Shown in pieces: positions 45,121 to 56,929 of a stretch of DNA of 64,000 bases (position 1 is the first letter of the stretch; every line of letters begins with the position of its first letter). The stretch is from Dermacentor variabilis. Its lineage: Eukaryota; Arthropoda; Arachnida; Ixodida; Ixodidae. Under the pieces are notes generated by a model, which searched no databases, was not told the origin of the DNA, and was given only the letters and a program-made list of their open reading frames with translations. The stretch covers positions 16,757,131 through 16,821,130 of the forward strand of contig NC_134569.1 in assembly GCF_050947875.1 (NCBI RefSeq). Reading direction: 5' to 3'. Made by a program: the position numbers and the translations under genes.

Positions 45121-46530
45121 TTGCCTCATCTCGTTTGCCTGACACATTGTTGTACGCGTTCCCAGCACGGATTCCGAGAAGGTTATTCCTGCAACACACA
45201 ACTAATAGAATTCCAGCACTTCTTATCTAAAACCATTGATAAAAATAGCCAGGTAGACGCGGTTTTTATTGATTTTCAAAAAGCTTTCGATATTGTGTCC
45301 CATAAGCTCCTAGATGTAAAGCTTGCTGCATTAAATATAAACGAAAACGTTCAAAATTGGATACGAAACTACCTAAACGGAAGAACCCAGTCTGTTGTCC
45401 TAAACAACGCCGCATCTTCACCAATAACTGTTTCTTCGGGCGTTCCTCAGGAAGCGTACTGGGCCCCTTGTTATTTTTAATCTACATAAATGACATTGTG
45501 GAACTAATTACATCACCCATAAAACTATTTCCTGATGACTGTATGATTTACAGAGAAATTACCACTGAAGATGACATAGATACATTGCAAACAGATTTAG
45601 ATAAGGTAGCGATCTGGTGTAAAAAATGGAACATGAATTTAAATATAAAAAAGTGCAGTAGCGTAAGTTTTTCCAGAAAATTATCCAAATTTCAGCACCG
45701 ATATAACATCAATGGCACGCTTATCGACATACAGTCGGAATATAAGTATTTAGGAGTCTATTTTACCGAATCACTCACTTGGCATAAACAGATCGACACT
45801 GTCATAGCAAAAGCTAGTAGGATGTTACATTTTATTCGCAGAAATTTTAAACAGGCAACACGCGAAGTTAAAGAAACTTTATACTTTTTACATGTTAGAA
45901 GAATACTTGATTATGCTTGTGTAATATGGTATCCCTATCAAGATTACCTCATTAATAGACTGGAAAAACTACAGAACCAAGCAGTAAGGTTTCTTTGCAA
46001 TAATTACAGCCCGTACTCTAGCGTTTCCGAAATGAAGGCCACTTTAGGATAGGATCTACTACATATGCGTAGGCAGAAGTTAAGGCTTAAACTATTGCAC
46101 CGAATATATAATAATCAGATAGGTATTAATCGCTATAACTATCTCCTGGAACCAGATTATATATCGACTCGCTGTGATAACAACAAAAAGATAGCCTATA
46201 ACTGCAGAACAAACACTTTTTATTACTCTTTTTTCCCCAAATCAATTAGACAATGGAACAGTTTATCAAATGATATAGTAAATGTGTCACATAACGAACT
46301 ATTCTATTCAATGCTGTGACGGCGCTCTTGTAAAACAAATGTATGTGTTATATATCTTGAAACCTGCATGTTTCACGTTTCTTGTATGCCTTTCTCTAAC
46401 AGCTATTGTAGTGCTTCTGTTTGTGAGTATATCTCTCCAAAAGCTTTTCTGTATCACTGGTTATATTTTGTGCCCGCCTACGTAATGCCTTTATGGCGAT
46501 GTAGGTACTCTGTAAATAAATAAATATGTA
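45121..46530 (+). mobile_element. L2/CR1-type retrotransposon C, RT half
   Basis: 5'-truncated copy starting inside the RT at SQHGFREGYSC (about 45160) and continuing to the 3' tail ctgtaaataaataaatatgt (46510-46530). The coding part is well conserved, with one frameshift and one stop, so this is among the younger copies in the window. Confidence 0.85.
45160..46318 (+). pseudogene. Element C reverse transcriptase C-terminal half
   Basis: Motifs in order: QHGFREGYSCNTQL, AVFIDFQKAFDIVSHK, SSGVPQ (frame change near 45450), SVLGPLLFLIYINDIV, then the catalytic box as KLFPDDCMIYREI, where Tyr-Ala of YADD is Pro, leaving F-P-D-D. The thumb EYKYLGVYFTESLTWHKQID and connection RRILDYACVIWYPYQDYLIN follow. 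A TAG at 46050-46052 ends the main frame. The C-terminal block FFPKSIRQWNSLSNDIV continues to 46318. The Pro substitution likely kills polymerase activity. Confidence 0.8.
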
Positions 46531-46547
46531 CACATGCCAGAACAAAC

Positions 46548-46552
46548 CGTAT

Positions 46553-46603
<51 letters not shown>

Positions 46604-46613
46604 TCTATCTATC
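46548..46613 (+). repeat. (TTTA)n microsatellite
   Basis: About 14 ATTT units followed by three ATCT units, 20 bases after the (AAAT)-like tail of element C. The same motif at the tail suggests it originated there or was an insertion target. Confidence 0.95.
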
Positions 46614-46825
46614 ATTAAATCTTCGTGCAATCAGTGTCAGCCTCTTCGAGTTGACCAGCTCATGGACTAGAATTGTGCTATATGCCACAGACAATGAAAA
46701 AAATAATTTTGAAAGTCTTCGCTCAAACACCCGGTATGCATACATACGCAGCGAAGCTGTTTATGGCTAGATTCTGGCGGATCTAGTCTCCGTGGACCTA
46801 TAGACCAGCAATTTTTCATACGTGG

Positions 46826-46985
46826 GCCGATCCCAAAGGATAGTGAGATACCGGCCGACCTGCGGCGGAGGTGAAGCAGGCGTTAAGCACTCCCCATACA
46901 TGGATCGATCTCGCGAAGATAGTGCAGCGCTGGGCCGACCCGCGGCGGTGGTGCAGTTCGCCATTAAGGGGCCCACATTCAGTGC
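46826..46985. repeat. Two roughly 75-bp degenerate tandem units
   Basis: The first unit has gggccgatcccaaaggatag and ccgacctgcggcggaggtg. The second has gatcgatctcgcgaagatag and ccgacccgcggcggtggtg. A related unit in reverse orientation lies at 47985-48110 (ggcccgctattgcactacgt). Short frames across it are composition artefacts. Confidence 0.6.
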
Positions 46986-47534
46986 TTCGCTGGCCATCCT
47001 TCTTCACCGAGTGAACTGATTTCCTTTCCCGCTTCGATGCTCCCATAATGGCGACGCATTGAAACAAAAGTTCAAGATCCATTCCACTTTGTGAAGGTGG
47101 ATGACCAGCGAAGCTGCAGCGCATCACACAGAGTATATGTATTCATTTTCATCATTTGGTAAAGGTAGCGACGACAGCTTTTTGATTGCTGTGGATAGTG
47201 CACTGATTTGTCCGGTTACGACGCTAGACAGAATGTTGGACAAAATCTATACACAACCGTTGTTGAGTAGTTGAGTGACTTGGATTGGTTTGGCAGTTGA
47301 AAGCAAACTCTTCTAGCACAAGCTGAGTGAACCATTTCTTGTCTGGTTTTGAAATGTTAGTGTCATCACGGCTAACCCACGCTAGGTGCGTGGTCATCAA
47401 CTTCTGGATATCACACACTTGGGTGTGCCTGGAGATATATACACAGTGGATATTGTAATTCCGTCTTTAGTTAGTTAGCTACAACCACCCCCACAGTCGG
47501 TGTCCTCTTGCGACTCAAAGGTGGATGACTGTAG

Positions 47535-47850
47535 ACGCATTTCGTCCATTGCGTATATCGTGTTTCAAATAATGACATCTTAGTTGAAATCAAGAAAAAG
47601 AAATGGGCATGGGCAGGACATGTAATGAGGAGGGAAGATAACCGATGGTCATTAAGGGTTACGGACTGGATCCCAAGGGAAGGGAAGCGTAGCAGGGGGC
47701 GGCAGAAAGTTAGGTGGGCGGATGAAATTAAGAAGTTTGCAGGGACGGCATGGCCACAATTAGTACATGACCGGAGTTGTTGGAGAAGTATGGGAGAGGC
47801 CTTTGCCCTGCAGTGGGCGTAACCAGGCTGATGATGATGATGATGTATAT
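47535..47850 (+). mobile_element. RTE-clade retrotransposon 3' end with (GAT)n tail
   Basis: The plus strand reads VEIKKKKWAWAGHVMRRED, NRWSLRVTDWIPREGKRSRG, then RQKVRWADEIKKFAGTAWPQ and CWRSMGEAFALQWA, ending in a stop (47820-47822). This is the K.RWAGH..R......R...W.P..GKR..GR...RW.D.....G..W...A.DR..W...GEA...QW ending of RTE ORF2. The 3' untranslated region is only about 10 bases and ends ggctgatgatgatgatgatg, the short-tandem tail typical of RTE. The endonuclease and RT are missing here. Confidence 0.85.
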
Positions 47851-47984
47851 CGCAGCGCCTCCCGCTCGTGAGTCCATGTGCGGCTCGCAAACGGTTCCAG
47901 TATACCCATCGACTTGAAACGATGCATCTTTATTGAGTTATTTCGTTTATTATGATTTATTTTTATTATTATTAGGGACAGGGT

Positions 47985-48110
47985 GCTTGAAGCCTGCTTC
48001 ACTTCCGCCGCGCACGTCGGCCCGCTATTGCACTACGTCCGGGATTGGCCCACATTTTTGTTCGCGACAGATGCATTTGGGAGCAGAGGCATACAGCTTC
48101 GCTGTAAAAA
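47985..48110 (-). repeat. Third unit of the GGCCGACC-type repeat
   Basis: In reverse complement, cagcgaagctgtatgcc, then gtgggccaatcccggacg, then gggccgacgtgcgcggcgga and gtgaagcaggcttcaagc follow the same order as 46750-46880. Confidence 0.6.
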
Positions 48111-51100
48111 GCAGTTGCACCATGGTACTCGTCCAGCATATCGTTGCGTGCATCGTCATAATCATGTGAACCAATCACAATCACTGTAGCCGTGCCACGC
48201 ATGTATTTACGATAGCGTGTGGTTCGTGTTATGCCGAGACCAACCACCATACACGAGCACTGATCAACCACCGCAGTCTGTAGAATTGCAACCTCGATTA
48301 CGGTTGGCCTTTTCGTTTACCCCGTTCGCCCTCCAACTACAGGCCACACGGCCACGCACCGATTAAACCTGTTCCACACCCCGCCCCCGACATTTTTCGT
48401 ACCCTTAATTCACCTTCATGGTGCGCACGCACACGCCACTTAGCCGCGCATTTTACTCTTCTGGCATATCGACACTGTGCTCCTCTCCAAAGGGCCGTGT
48501 GCCAAAGCGCCGGTAACGCTCTGATTGCGTCTCCTCAGAGGACGGCAGCTGGCGCGCGAGCGAGGGCGCCGTCTGCGTCGTCGAGTTTCAGTCGCCCACC
48601 CCTCCCCTCCTACGTCAGCCCAGATGAGTCGCCGCCTTCTTTTGGCCGCCGGGCTGACGTAACCCCCGAACATTGGGGCGCGTGGGGTTAGCTGTCGCTC
48701 GCGAACGCCATCGTGCGGTGCACCCACGGTGTAATCTCGGGCACTCGCAGCCTTTCGCTCTAGTGCCTGAAAGCAAAGGCGACGACGTGCGCACCCAGCT
48801 ACGCCGACGCGCTAGACACCATGGTGAGAAAGAAAAAAAGGAGAAAGAAAATGAGAAAAGCGACGAAGCTTGGCACCCATCAAGGCGGGAGGAGCGAAAG
48901 GGTGAGAGATGAGTAAATGAAGCGCTCGCTGCAGTGTTCCTGATCTAGAGGCAGCAAAAGGAGCGAAGGTGACACCAATCCTCGTTTTCATTTTTTTTTA
49001 TGACATCGTTTTACTCAATGCACGGGAGGCAAAAAAAAAAAAAAAAGAGCACGAAGAAGGAGCCAAGCGGGGAGCGTGCATAGCCACGCTCGCATGATTT
49101 TCTTCTGCCTTTCATCTGCTTTGCAAGTAGTTTACAAGAAAGAAGCGCGCACGTTCCACGCCCGCGGATCATCTATACATCTATGCGGCGCACGCATGTC
49201 AAACGGCAGGGCTTGCGCAATGACGCGACTGCTATTAGAGACACCGCCGTCAGCGAGTCGTTCCCACCGACATCTGAGTTTACCGCCTTTCGCGACTTCA
49301 CAGCCTTTTGCATTCTCGAAGCTTCCGAAAATTGAGTCGCCATAATGCGTGGCGCCCCAGAAAGAGATGTTTCTTTTACTGCCAGTAAACCCTTCTGCTG
49401 TTGCGAACTCGCATTTTAAGAACCGATGCAACGTTTTGTTCAAAGTTTTATTTTCCTACACAGGTGATAGGACCGGAATACGGGACTGTGGGGGCCGAGG
49501 AAGAAAGTGGCATTTTCGCCCGAACGGCGAAGCATTGAAAACGATATAGCAAGGTCTGTATATATATGACGTTGTGTAGGAGCTCCTCGAACGGTATTCA
49601 ACGATACGCGAGAGCGACACGTGGGCGCCACGCAGTACACGAGGTAACGTCTGCGGAAAGAGCAGCCTGGCGGCTGTTATAGGCGTCTCGCAGTGCTGCT
49701 GCTGATTCTTATTGGCACCCGCTTTGAAACGGGGCGGCGACACATATAGTCTGTCGACTACGTGTGTCGCCGTCTCTCGCCTGTCTGATCTCGAGCCTGC
49801 GTGGCGAAGCGCGCCGTTGCAGGCTCGGCACCGCGATTATGCGGAGACCGAAGGGAAAAGCGTCCGCCGATTCCGTTCGCTGTGCACGCGCGTGTGGTAC
49901 GTATCTGCTCGGCCGGAAGGCTGATGTTTGTGCGCACATCGCTCATGCCCCCCAGCGCAATGCAGAATGCTACACCCATGGAGCCGCTGCTGAACCGCTT
50001 GCTCTGAGCGTAAAGACGCGGTCCACTTGGCTTCGTCGCTTTTGCAGCCAAACGCACTGGGCGCTGCGAGTCTGTCGCGTCTCTCGAGACGTCCGATCCT
50101 CGAGGGACGCGCATGCGCCGTTGAATCCGTGACAGCACGGCCGTATATAGTCGATATCGCGATTATAAAAATAAACAAAGAGACAATTCGAGAGACATCG
50201 TTAAGTGTAGTCTAACTCAGCGGTGGCACGGTACGACGACTACAGCAAATACGAGGTTTGCGTATAACAGTGACGACGACTACATGCCGACGATGGCGGA
50301 ACGACGGCCCTCCCGTCGTGGACAAGGTAATCCCGATGGTCCTCTATTTCGGGAACCTATTCAGTCAAGATAACGTGGCGATGATAGGTCAGACACCACA
50401 GATCTTGGCTATGTAGTAGTAAATGACGGTGTAACTGTATCCTGCAATGTGTTTTTGGAGCTATGAGTGCAAATATTGCAGTGTAGTTACGCAGCCGCTC
50501 GAAACAAGAAGGAAGTAATCGCTTCGGCTATCGGCGCTGTCTTTCCCGGAGAAAGTTCCTTGTTACGCGCGACTCGCTGGCGACGCGGAAAAGCGGAAGT
50601 GCTTTACACCTGGTGCTTGTCTCGTAGGTGGAGCAACCGTGCCCCCTCCTGTTAACTACTGCGATATGAATTGCTCTTGCGGAGACCCTGTCGCCGGATC
50701 CTGCAGTGGCGGCAAATTAACCCGGAGGACAGACATGTGACGATTACGCGTGCAATTCCGCTTTAAGACGTTGGTATACGTGTTCACCAAAATTACATCC
50801 AATATTTCTTTTTCGATAGGTTGTACAGCAGCGGCCGAATTCGCGAAACTGCTTTTTCGTGCATACTGAGCCGTTTTCCGTTGGCCGCCTTCGCTAATAT
50901 ACGTCCTACATCACGACTGTCTGGCACCGGCTCCCACGAACAATGTTAGAGTAATAACATTTGAAAAATTACTGGCCCAGATTCCAACAGCCAAAGTTGC
51001 GATTCTTCGGATGCTTCGGATGCTGCATCGTACGTGTTTTGCAGTCCACCATTGCGCCCTCCCATGTCAAACGAGTTTTAGACCTCTCCAGTGTAAGCTA

Positions 51101-51179
51101 GCGCAAGTGTACTCCTTTCGGGGATTTACTTGGACAGGCGGGCATTACTTGCGCAAGAAATCCAAGTCAACATGACTGA
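48111..51179. other. No assigned gene; GC-rich, low in recognised repeats
   Basis: The stretch holds an 11-bp inverted repeat (tacgtcagccc at 48610 against gggctgacgta at 48652). It also holds a good start context (acaccATGG at about 48820) directly followed by a GTGAGA donor-like site, and an imperfect hairpin ggcgacacatatag...ctacgtgtgtcgcc (49734-49771). Overlapping frames at 49.7-50.2 kb have strongly Arg-biased composition in all phases and no recognised domain. It could contain promoter or first-exon sequence of a host gene. Confidence 0.35.
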
Positions 51180-51330
51180 TTAACATAAAACCAATGATTA
51201 GCTTTAAAACTAATCACTTTAGGGCACATATGTTTCAATTTAGGAATTGCAGCCGGTGAATTCGCGAGGCATATTCCCTTCCTAAGTACGGTGCCGGCTT
51301 TGGGTTGCCCGTGCGGCAGATATACCGCCA
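51180..51330 (+). repeat. Distant relative of the 53.1 kb repeat
   Basis: cactttagggcacatatgtt, aggaattgcagccggtgaat and tcgcgaggcatattccc parallel the order at 53270-53330 (acattatggcccatattgc, aaattatagccgtggagt, tcgcaaggcgggtcc). Divergence is high. Confidence 0.45.
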
Positions 51331-53088
51331 CCGTATTCCATCTTCCCTACCTAAACCATTCCACCCCTCACCACGCTGATGCCAATCACCTTACATGTCA
51401 TTGCGGTATATCTTTAATTCCGCTTGACGGTCACAGCTTTCTATCACTCATGTGGAAAAGTTAAAACGCCTGTGAAGTGCCACGTTCGTGTAAGAGGCTA
51501 ATCGTCTCAGTCCGTATGCGCATGCTAGACTTAAAGTTGAATGTCGGTTCTGCTTGGTGAACGTAGTCCTGCAGCTTAATGCACACCATTTGTCAGCTGT
51601 GTTTGTGCACTCTATCGCTCCGAGTCGTTAGGGCATAGATTATCGGGCGGCCATTTCACTTGCCAGCCGTGTCAGCGACCTCTTGCGTGCGAAAGCACGT
51701 ACGAGTGCTTGCTGATAAATTCGATCCCTTTGTTAGGTTCCAGGCCCTTTCTCAGAATCGAGACCGACGGAGAATCAGAACTTCACTGGAAAGCTTGCCA
51801 GTGCGTCAAAAAATAAAAGAAGGCTGTGAAGCTGTAGGGGAGAAACATGATCCGATTACGATTCCTACAGCGCGACCATTAGCGCGCAGACAGAATGGGC
51901 GAACTGGTTAGCGTTACCGTAACGGGCCTTCGATTGATCATTGTGGCGGCATCTTTTGTTTTGTGCTTGTTAAGGAAGCGTCCCAACGGAGAAGTTCCCC
52001 GTTATAGACGCTTTCCCGTATTTTTAGCTCTGTCCTGTTAGTGTCCCTGATTAGCTTCGAAGCCGCACTCTCGGCCCGGTCGCTTGGGTTTGTGCTTCTT
52101 TCGCATTTCTTTGTTTTTGTTTTCTTTTTTTACATCTTGGTGAGAACGAACACGCCCCTCCGGCATACGCGTGCTGAATCCGCGTCGTTTCGCACAAAGT
52201 GGGACAAGAAAAGCAGAAGCCTTATTCTGTAATGATGGTTTTCCTTATCCCTACCCCTGCTTGAGGATATAATGTATAGTGCGAAGAAGCACTCACGTGG
52301 GAAAAAGAAAGAAAAGCAAAACACGGATCACATTAATAACGCGGCCTCCACATTTGGCGATGACTCGTGGTCTGCGCCCTGCGCTTCGAGGAAACCTCTT
52401 GAACAGCAAAAGGTTGGAAGCACGGAGTCGTGAGGTCCCGCTAGAAAGCCAGTGTTTCCCCGAGGGAGAACGCAGTGCCATGCACACGACAAGGGACGCT
52501 GCATGCTCGCCTGCATGCCTGCAGCCGGCCTTGAATGCGTCAAATGTTCCGAACCTATGCACTAGCGTGATGCCGCGGCTGCGAGCCGCGCCACATTGCG
52601 GAAGCGTTTCTTCAAGTCTTGCACATACGAGGCGGTAGCAAAATGTTTCGAGGATGCCTCTGCTCTGTATAGAAGGTAATTTATTTGTGCGCAATCAAAA
52701 CACTGTCGCCTTCAAGTAGTGCCCTTGCGCAGCAGTACAGGGCGCACCCGGTGACCTTGCCACTTTGCGAACACGTCCCGGAAGTCTCTTTTCCGAAATG
52801 AGTCGAGCGCCCTTGTGCGATTCGAGCTTGGTTTAAGCAGTTGGGTCAAAATGGCGACCTTTGAGCTGGGCATTTAGTTTTGGGAAGAGAGCTGTATAAG
52901 CGGGAGCGAAGCCTGACGAATGACTAGTGTTTTGCGTCGAGGATCGTCACTATAGGTATGCGGACACAATCCTGAGACGAAGCAATAGTCGTCGCAGTGG
53001 AAAAGCGCACACGGCCTGCTTCTTCGAGGGGCGAAGTGCAACTGTCGGCGGTCCGGAGCAGCAGAGCACGGTCAGTAGCACACTTATA
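51331..53088. other. No gene seen
   Basis: Open frames up to 133 codons lack recognisable domains. No repeats were resolved. Confidence 0.4.
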
Positions 53089-53470
53089 CACAGGGTGTTC
53101 CAGCGAACACTTTCGAAAATCTTTAAAAGTTGCTGTGGCAGATATCCTAATTCTAGTTCATGAGCTGGTCTACACGAAGCGGCGGATAATACTTGCACAA
53201 AAAATTGAGATGCAAAATCTACTATTTAATTAAAAGAAATCACTAATTCAGTTTTTCAACTAATTACATTATGGCCCATATTGCAATTTACAAATTATAG
53301 CCGTGGAGTTCGCAAGGCGGGTCCACTTGGAACGAATTTTCAAGATGACACCAGTTTCGATATATAAATCCCCAAACTTTGCGGAGAAATGCATTGGCGT
53401 TCCAGTTAATTTGTTAACAAAACGTCGTTTCATGCACTGAAGCACACACGTATCTCGAATCGCAGAAAAG
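53089..53470 (+). repeat. CAGGGTGTTCCAGC-terminated dispersed repeat
   Basis: Begins acacagggtgttccagcg at about 53089 and runs through an A/T-rich block (tttaattaaaagaaatcact) to about 53460. The last 230 bases are the inverted counterpart of 44165-44440, and the terminal word matches the repeat at 22583 (minus). It encodes nothing visible. Confidence 0.7.
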
Positions 53471-55253
53471 TGTTCTACTTATTCGAGAAAAAAAGAAATC
53501 TGCAGGACAAATGCACAATGTGGCAGGAATGCTGGGAGCGCTGTGCTCAGGCTGCGCAAGAGGGCTATTGGGAAGGTGATAGGGTTCGCATGGACATAGG
53601 TAAATAGCTTCTTCAGAACAGAGCCATTCTCGAAGCCTTTTGATACTACCACGTACTACTATATCTCAGACTACTCGACACGTGAAAGCTGGAGCGCGTG
53701 ATGTCATTTTATAAGTAGCCGTCGCCTACAAATAAACGATAAACGAAAAATTAAAATAAGAGGAAGAACGAAAAGACAAACTTTGTAAAGTGCTACAGCT
53801 TGTTTTCCGGGGAGACCAGGGAACATATGGAAAAAGAAAAAGAAAGATAGAAAGACGTTGTTACGCTAGAAGTGTTCCTAAGCTAAGATGACAATAGAGA
53901 TTTTTCGACATACAATTAGCGAAGGAGGCTGGCCAGTGGCAAATGGCGCTTACGAACGAAAAGCTTGGCGAAACTGGCCTCAGACGTATAGTGGCTGGCA
54001 AGCGGGTATTAAGACAAGTACAGAGAAGTGGCGCGTCTTGATATGCACTACACCCGCGCGATGAAGGAACGACGGCGACGACGTGACGACGGAAGTGTGT
54101 TTGTGTTGGAGATCGCGTCGGGCGCTTGGGAGGCGTATACCACCTGGCGCCCCCGGCCGCGCCGCTTTGCACTATATTTGATGCTGCTCTGAGAGAAGTA
54201 TGCCCGGGACGGCAGTCGTGCAACGCAGCAGGCAGCAGGGTGCAGCAGTACCGGACACATTAAGTGTGGCCCAAGTTGCATAATCGGCAAAGCAGCAGCC
54301 GCCACATCACCCGATAAGTGGGAAGACGAGCCGAAGAAAGCTTCGCTATAAAGAAGGAGCAACAAATGGGACTGTCATGACCTAGTGAGGCTATACTAGT
54401 CATAGTGCAAACCAGAACTGAATTGTATATATGTATAGTGGCAGCGCTACCGAGACGTCCCAGTATAGCGTTGCCGTCATACAATGAACCCCTCACTAAC
54501 TCGCTTAGTTTTCCACTATGATCCAGACCAGCCTCCCTGGCGTTGTATTTGGACGCAGGCTCACCTCGCAATTAACCTGCCGACGTAATCGGCATCAAAG
54601 TGACTGGAATGATCACGCGGCTAACAGGAAGTGCGCTGCTGCCAGGCTTCTTTCGGCTGGTCAGCTCGTGCTGCGTGGTTCAATCAGTCGACACGCACTG
54701 GAAGAGATGTTCCCAAAAGAGATCGCGAGGGAGTACGCGATGCGAGCCCCGGCGACAGGAGGAGTGCGCATTTGCATACAATCTCCGCGAGAAAGCGACT
54801 GGCGCAGCCTGCTCGCACGAGCCTGCCACGAGAGACGGATCAGTCACGAATCGTCGTGGCCACCACTACCGAATCGTGGGCCCCGCGGTGGAGACACACG
54901 GCGATCGCGGTGCGTACGCGGCGCCGACCCGCTCGCATGCCACGGCGTCCGCGGCGGTGCCCCGCGATGAATGCGAGGAATGTGAAGGATGTCGCTTGGT
55001 ACGCGTGAGCAGTGGCTGCTGCTGCCGTTGGTCGCCGGGCGATGCCACTGCATGAAAAAAAGAAAAAAGAAAAAGGAGCACGGTCCTCCCGACGCGCGAC
55101 CCACTTACGAGACGCCGCCGCAGCAGCAGCGGTGCGACTTGTCAGCTCGACTGTGCGTGCGTGAGCGAGACACCGACGTGCGTTTCTCTTTTTGCGCTCC
55201 TCTGGTCGCCTTTCAGTTTCAATTCCTCTCTCTCTGCCTTTCCCTGCTTGAGC

Positions 55254-55254
<1 letters not shown>
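53471..55254. other. No gene seen
   Basis: GC-rich, with overlapping frames in several phases (54518-55055) that look compositional. An A-rich run lies at 55052-55078. No domain or splice chain was recognised. Confidence 0.4.

Positions 55255-55313
<59 letters not shown>
55255..55313 (+). repeat. (GA)n microsatellite
   Basis: About 29 GA units; the minus-strand poly-Ser-Leu frame is an artefact. Confidence 0.97.
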
Positions 55314-55316
<3 letters not shown>

Positions 55317-55404
55317 GCTTCCTCTTGGTCTCAGCGACATTCTGCCCTTCTGTCTATGTCTCGGTTAGTTTCAGTGATATTGGGGCTGCTTGTGTCAATG
55401 CTTC

Positions 55405-56217
55405 CACACCCGCCGCGGTGGCTTAGCGGCTGTGGTGTTGCGCGGCTGAGCGCGAGGTCGCGGAATCAAATCCCAGCCCTCGGCGGCCGTAATTTCGGTG
55501 GGGCCGGCGCAATGCAAAAAATGCCCCGACGCTAAGGATACTCGCTAATGCCAAATTGGAGCACAGCCCCACGTGTTTTCATTCCGCGATATATTGGCTG
55601 GCGCGGACGGTCTGTCTCGTGCGGCACATTGCAAACGGAGCGAAGTTTGGTGCTACTGCCTCGCTAATCGGGATATTGTGAGAGGCAGCGCGTGGGTGAC
55701 GCGTGGGCGCGCACTTCACAGCAGCAGCCGCAAACGGACCTGCGCTTATGCAGCGCTTTGTTTCCATATAATACATTGGTGAATAACGCGCTCGCCGCAT
55801 GTTATCGGTTAACAGACGACGGCGTGCTACTCTGGCGCTTTCCCATAGCGGTCGCCGCCGCAGAGCCGTCTTGCGAGGCACTACGCTTTTCTTACCCTCA
55901 TTTCAATACTACGCTTCAATACCCTCATTCTCCGCTTTCCCCCTCGCGCTCTGTTCGCTATCAATATTTTTCATCCCCGCTGCACTCCGCGTTCGCATTT
56001 TTATCCTTTGCTGTGCTCGCTCGCTCGGTTACGCCAAAGGACGCCGACGCTAAACGCAGGAACGGGCGCCTAAGGGCGGCGCTCTAAAACGCATGTGTCT
56101 CGTGCACCTGGGGGCACGTTAAAGATACCCTGGTGGTCAAAATTATTCCGGAGTCCCCCATTACGGCATGCCTGATAATCAAATCGTGGTTTTGGCACGT
56201 AAACCTCAGAACTCAAT
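55405..56217 (+). mobile_element. Ruka-type SINE split by a roughly 0.57-kb insertion
   Basis: The head (cgcggtggcttagcggctgt, then cgcggaatcaaatcccagcc) and body start (cggtggggccggcgcaatgc) lie at 55405-55515. The body resumes at about 56085 with aaaacgcatgtgtctcgtgc, gcacgttaaagata, ccggagtcccccattacgg and ggttttggcacgtaaacctc. In intact copies these parts are contiguous, so 55516-56084 was inserted later. Confidence 0.75.
55516..56084. mobile_element. Unclassified insertion within the SINE
   Basis: About 570 bases of unrelated sequence. The 10-base word ccgacgctaa occurs near both ends (55526-55535 and 56044-56053) in direct orientation. No transposase, RT or clear terminal inverted repeat is visible. 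The frames inside (for example 55692-56087) have no recognised domain. Confidence 0.5.
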
Positions 56218-56709
56218 TCACTGCTTCCACAACAACGGAACAACACGTCTCAGCGATAGTGTTGTTCCGGCCCGAGCGTATTTGAAATGCCAGTATACCG
56301 GGACCTCTACGGGCACAGATAGGGATCAGACATTTCTTCTGACAGCAGGTTTTGATCGACGCGCGTTCAGTACGTGAGCGGAGAACTCGCGCACCTTTCC
56401 ACCTGTAAAACGATAGGACTATGCCAAGATGTACAGGGGAAGCATGGAAAGTGCGGCGACCGGGCTACCTGCATGTCAACCAGCTACGACAACCCTGTCG
56501 AAACGACAGGGTTGTCTGCGCAGGCTGGCAGGCTGCGCAGGCTGGCAAGGATGGGGGGACAACATAAACGTATACTATGGTGGGGCGCGTACCGTCATCA
56601 CGGTGCATTCTGAGGCTCTCTGTGCCCGTGGCTGGCGGCTGGGCCTCGCCTAGGAGGCTGCATGCTGCCCAGCCGTGGCAGTTGGTGACTGAGCACGACA
56701 GAGTAAAGA
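56218..56709. repeat. Unassigned stretch with a perfect 13-bp hairpin
   Basis: gacaaccctgtcg (56488-56500) and cgacagggttgtc (56504-56516) form a perfect stem with a 3-base loop. Tandem gcaggctggcaggctgcg words follow. No gene is supported. Confidence 0.6.
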
Positions 56710-56925
56710 TTTCGTTTCATTTATTTTTAATTTATTTTACATTCAAGATATATACGTGTAGCAGAGACGGGAGAGGCCATTAAACAGACTACTATGAGCA
56801 GGACAGTATTCAGAAATACATACCGTGACAAAAACAGAGTGAACGGTAAGTATATGTAAGAAGTAACATGTGATGAACCTTATGAAATGCTTTAGCGAAA
56901 TCTGGAGAATATGAAAGAAACCTCG
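56710..56925 (-). mobile_element. Probable L2/CR1-type 3' end (minus strand)
   Basis: In reverse complement this has a short T-rich 3' region (ctcatagtagtctgtttaat, ggcctctcccgtctctgc) and an A/T tail gtaaaataaattaaaaataa, the tail style of the other L2-type ends here. No coding block is left, so the call rests on the tail and its position next to element K. Confidence 0.35.
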
Positions 56926-56929
56926 GCGA

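Noticed and set aside
48815..48835. Start codon followed immediately by a splice donor (accATGGTGAGA) as a first exon
   Set aside because: Plausible by itself, but no downstream exon could be matched; mentioned only in the regional note.
49712..50178. Multiple overlapping frames of 70-126 codons on both strands
   Set aside because: Composition effect in a GC-rich block; no family resemblance on either strand.
54518..55055. Overlapping 125-151 codon frames in all three plus phases
   Set aside because: Open in several phases because of GC-rich composition with few stops; Arg/Ala-rich and without motifs.
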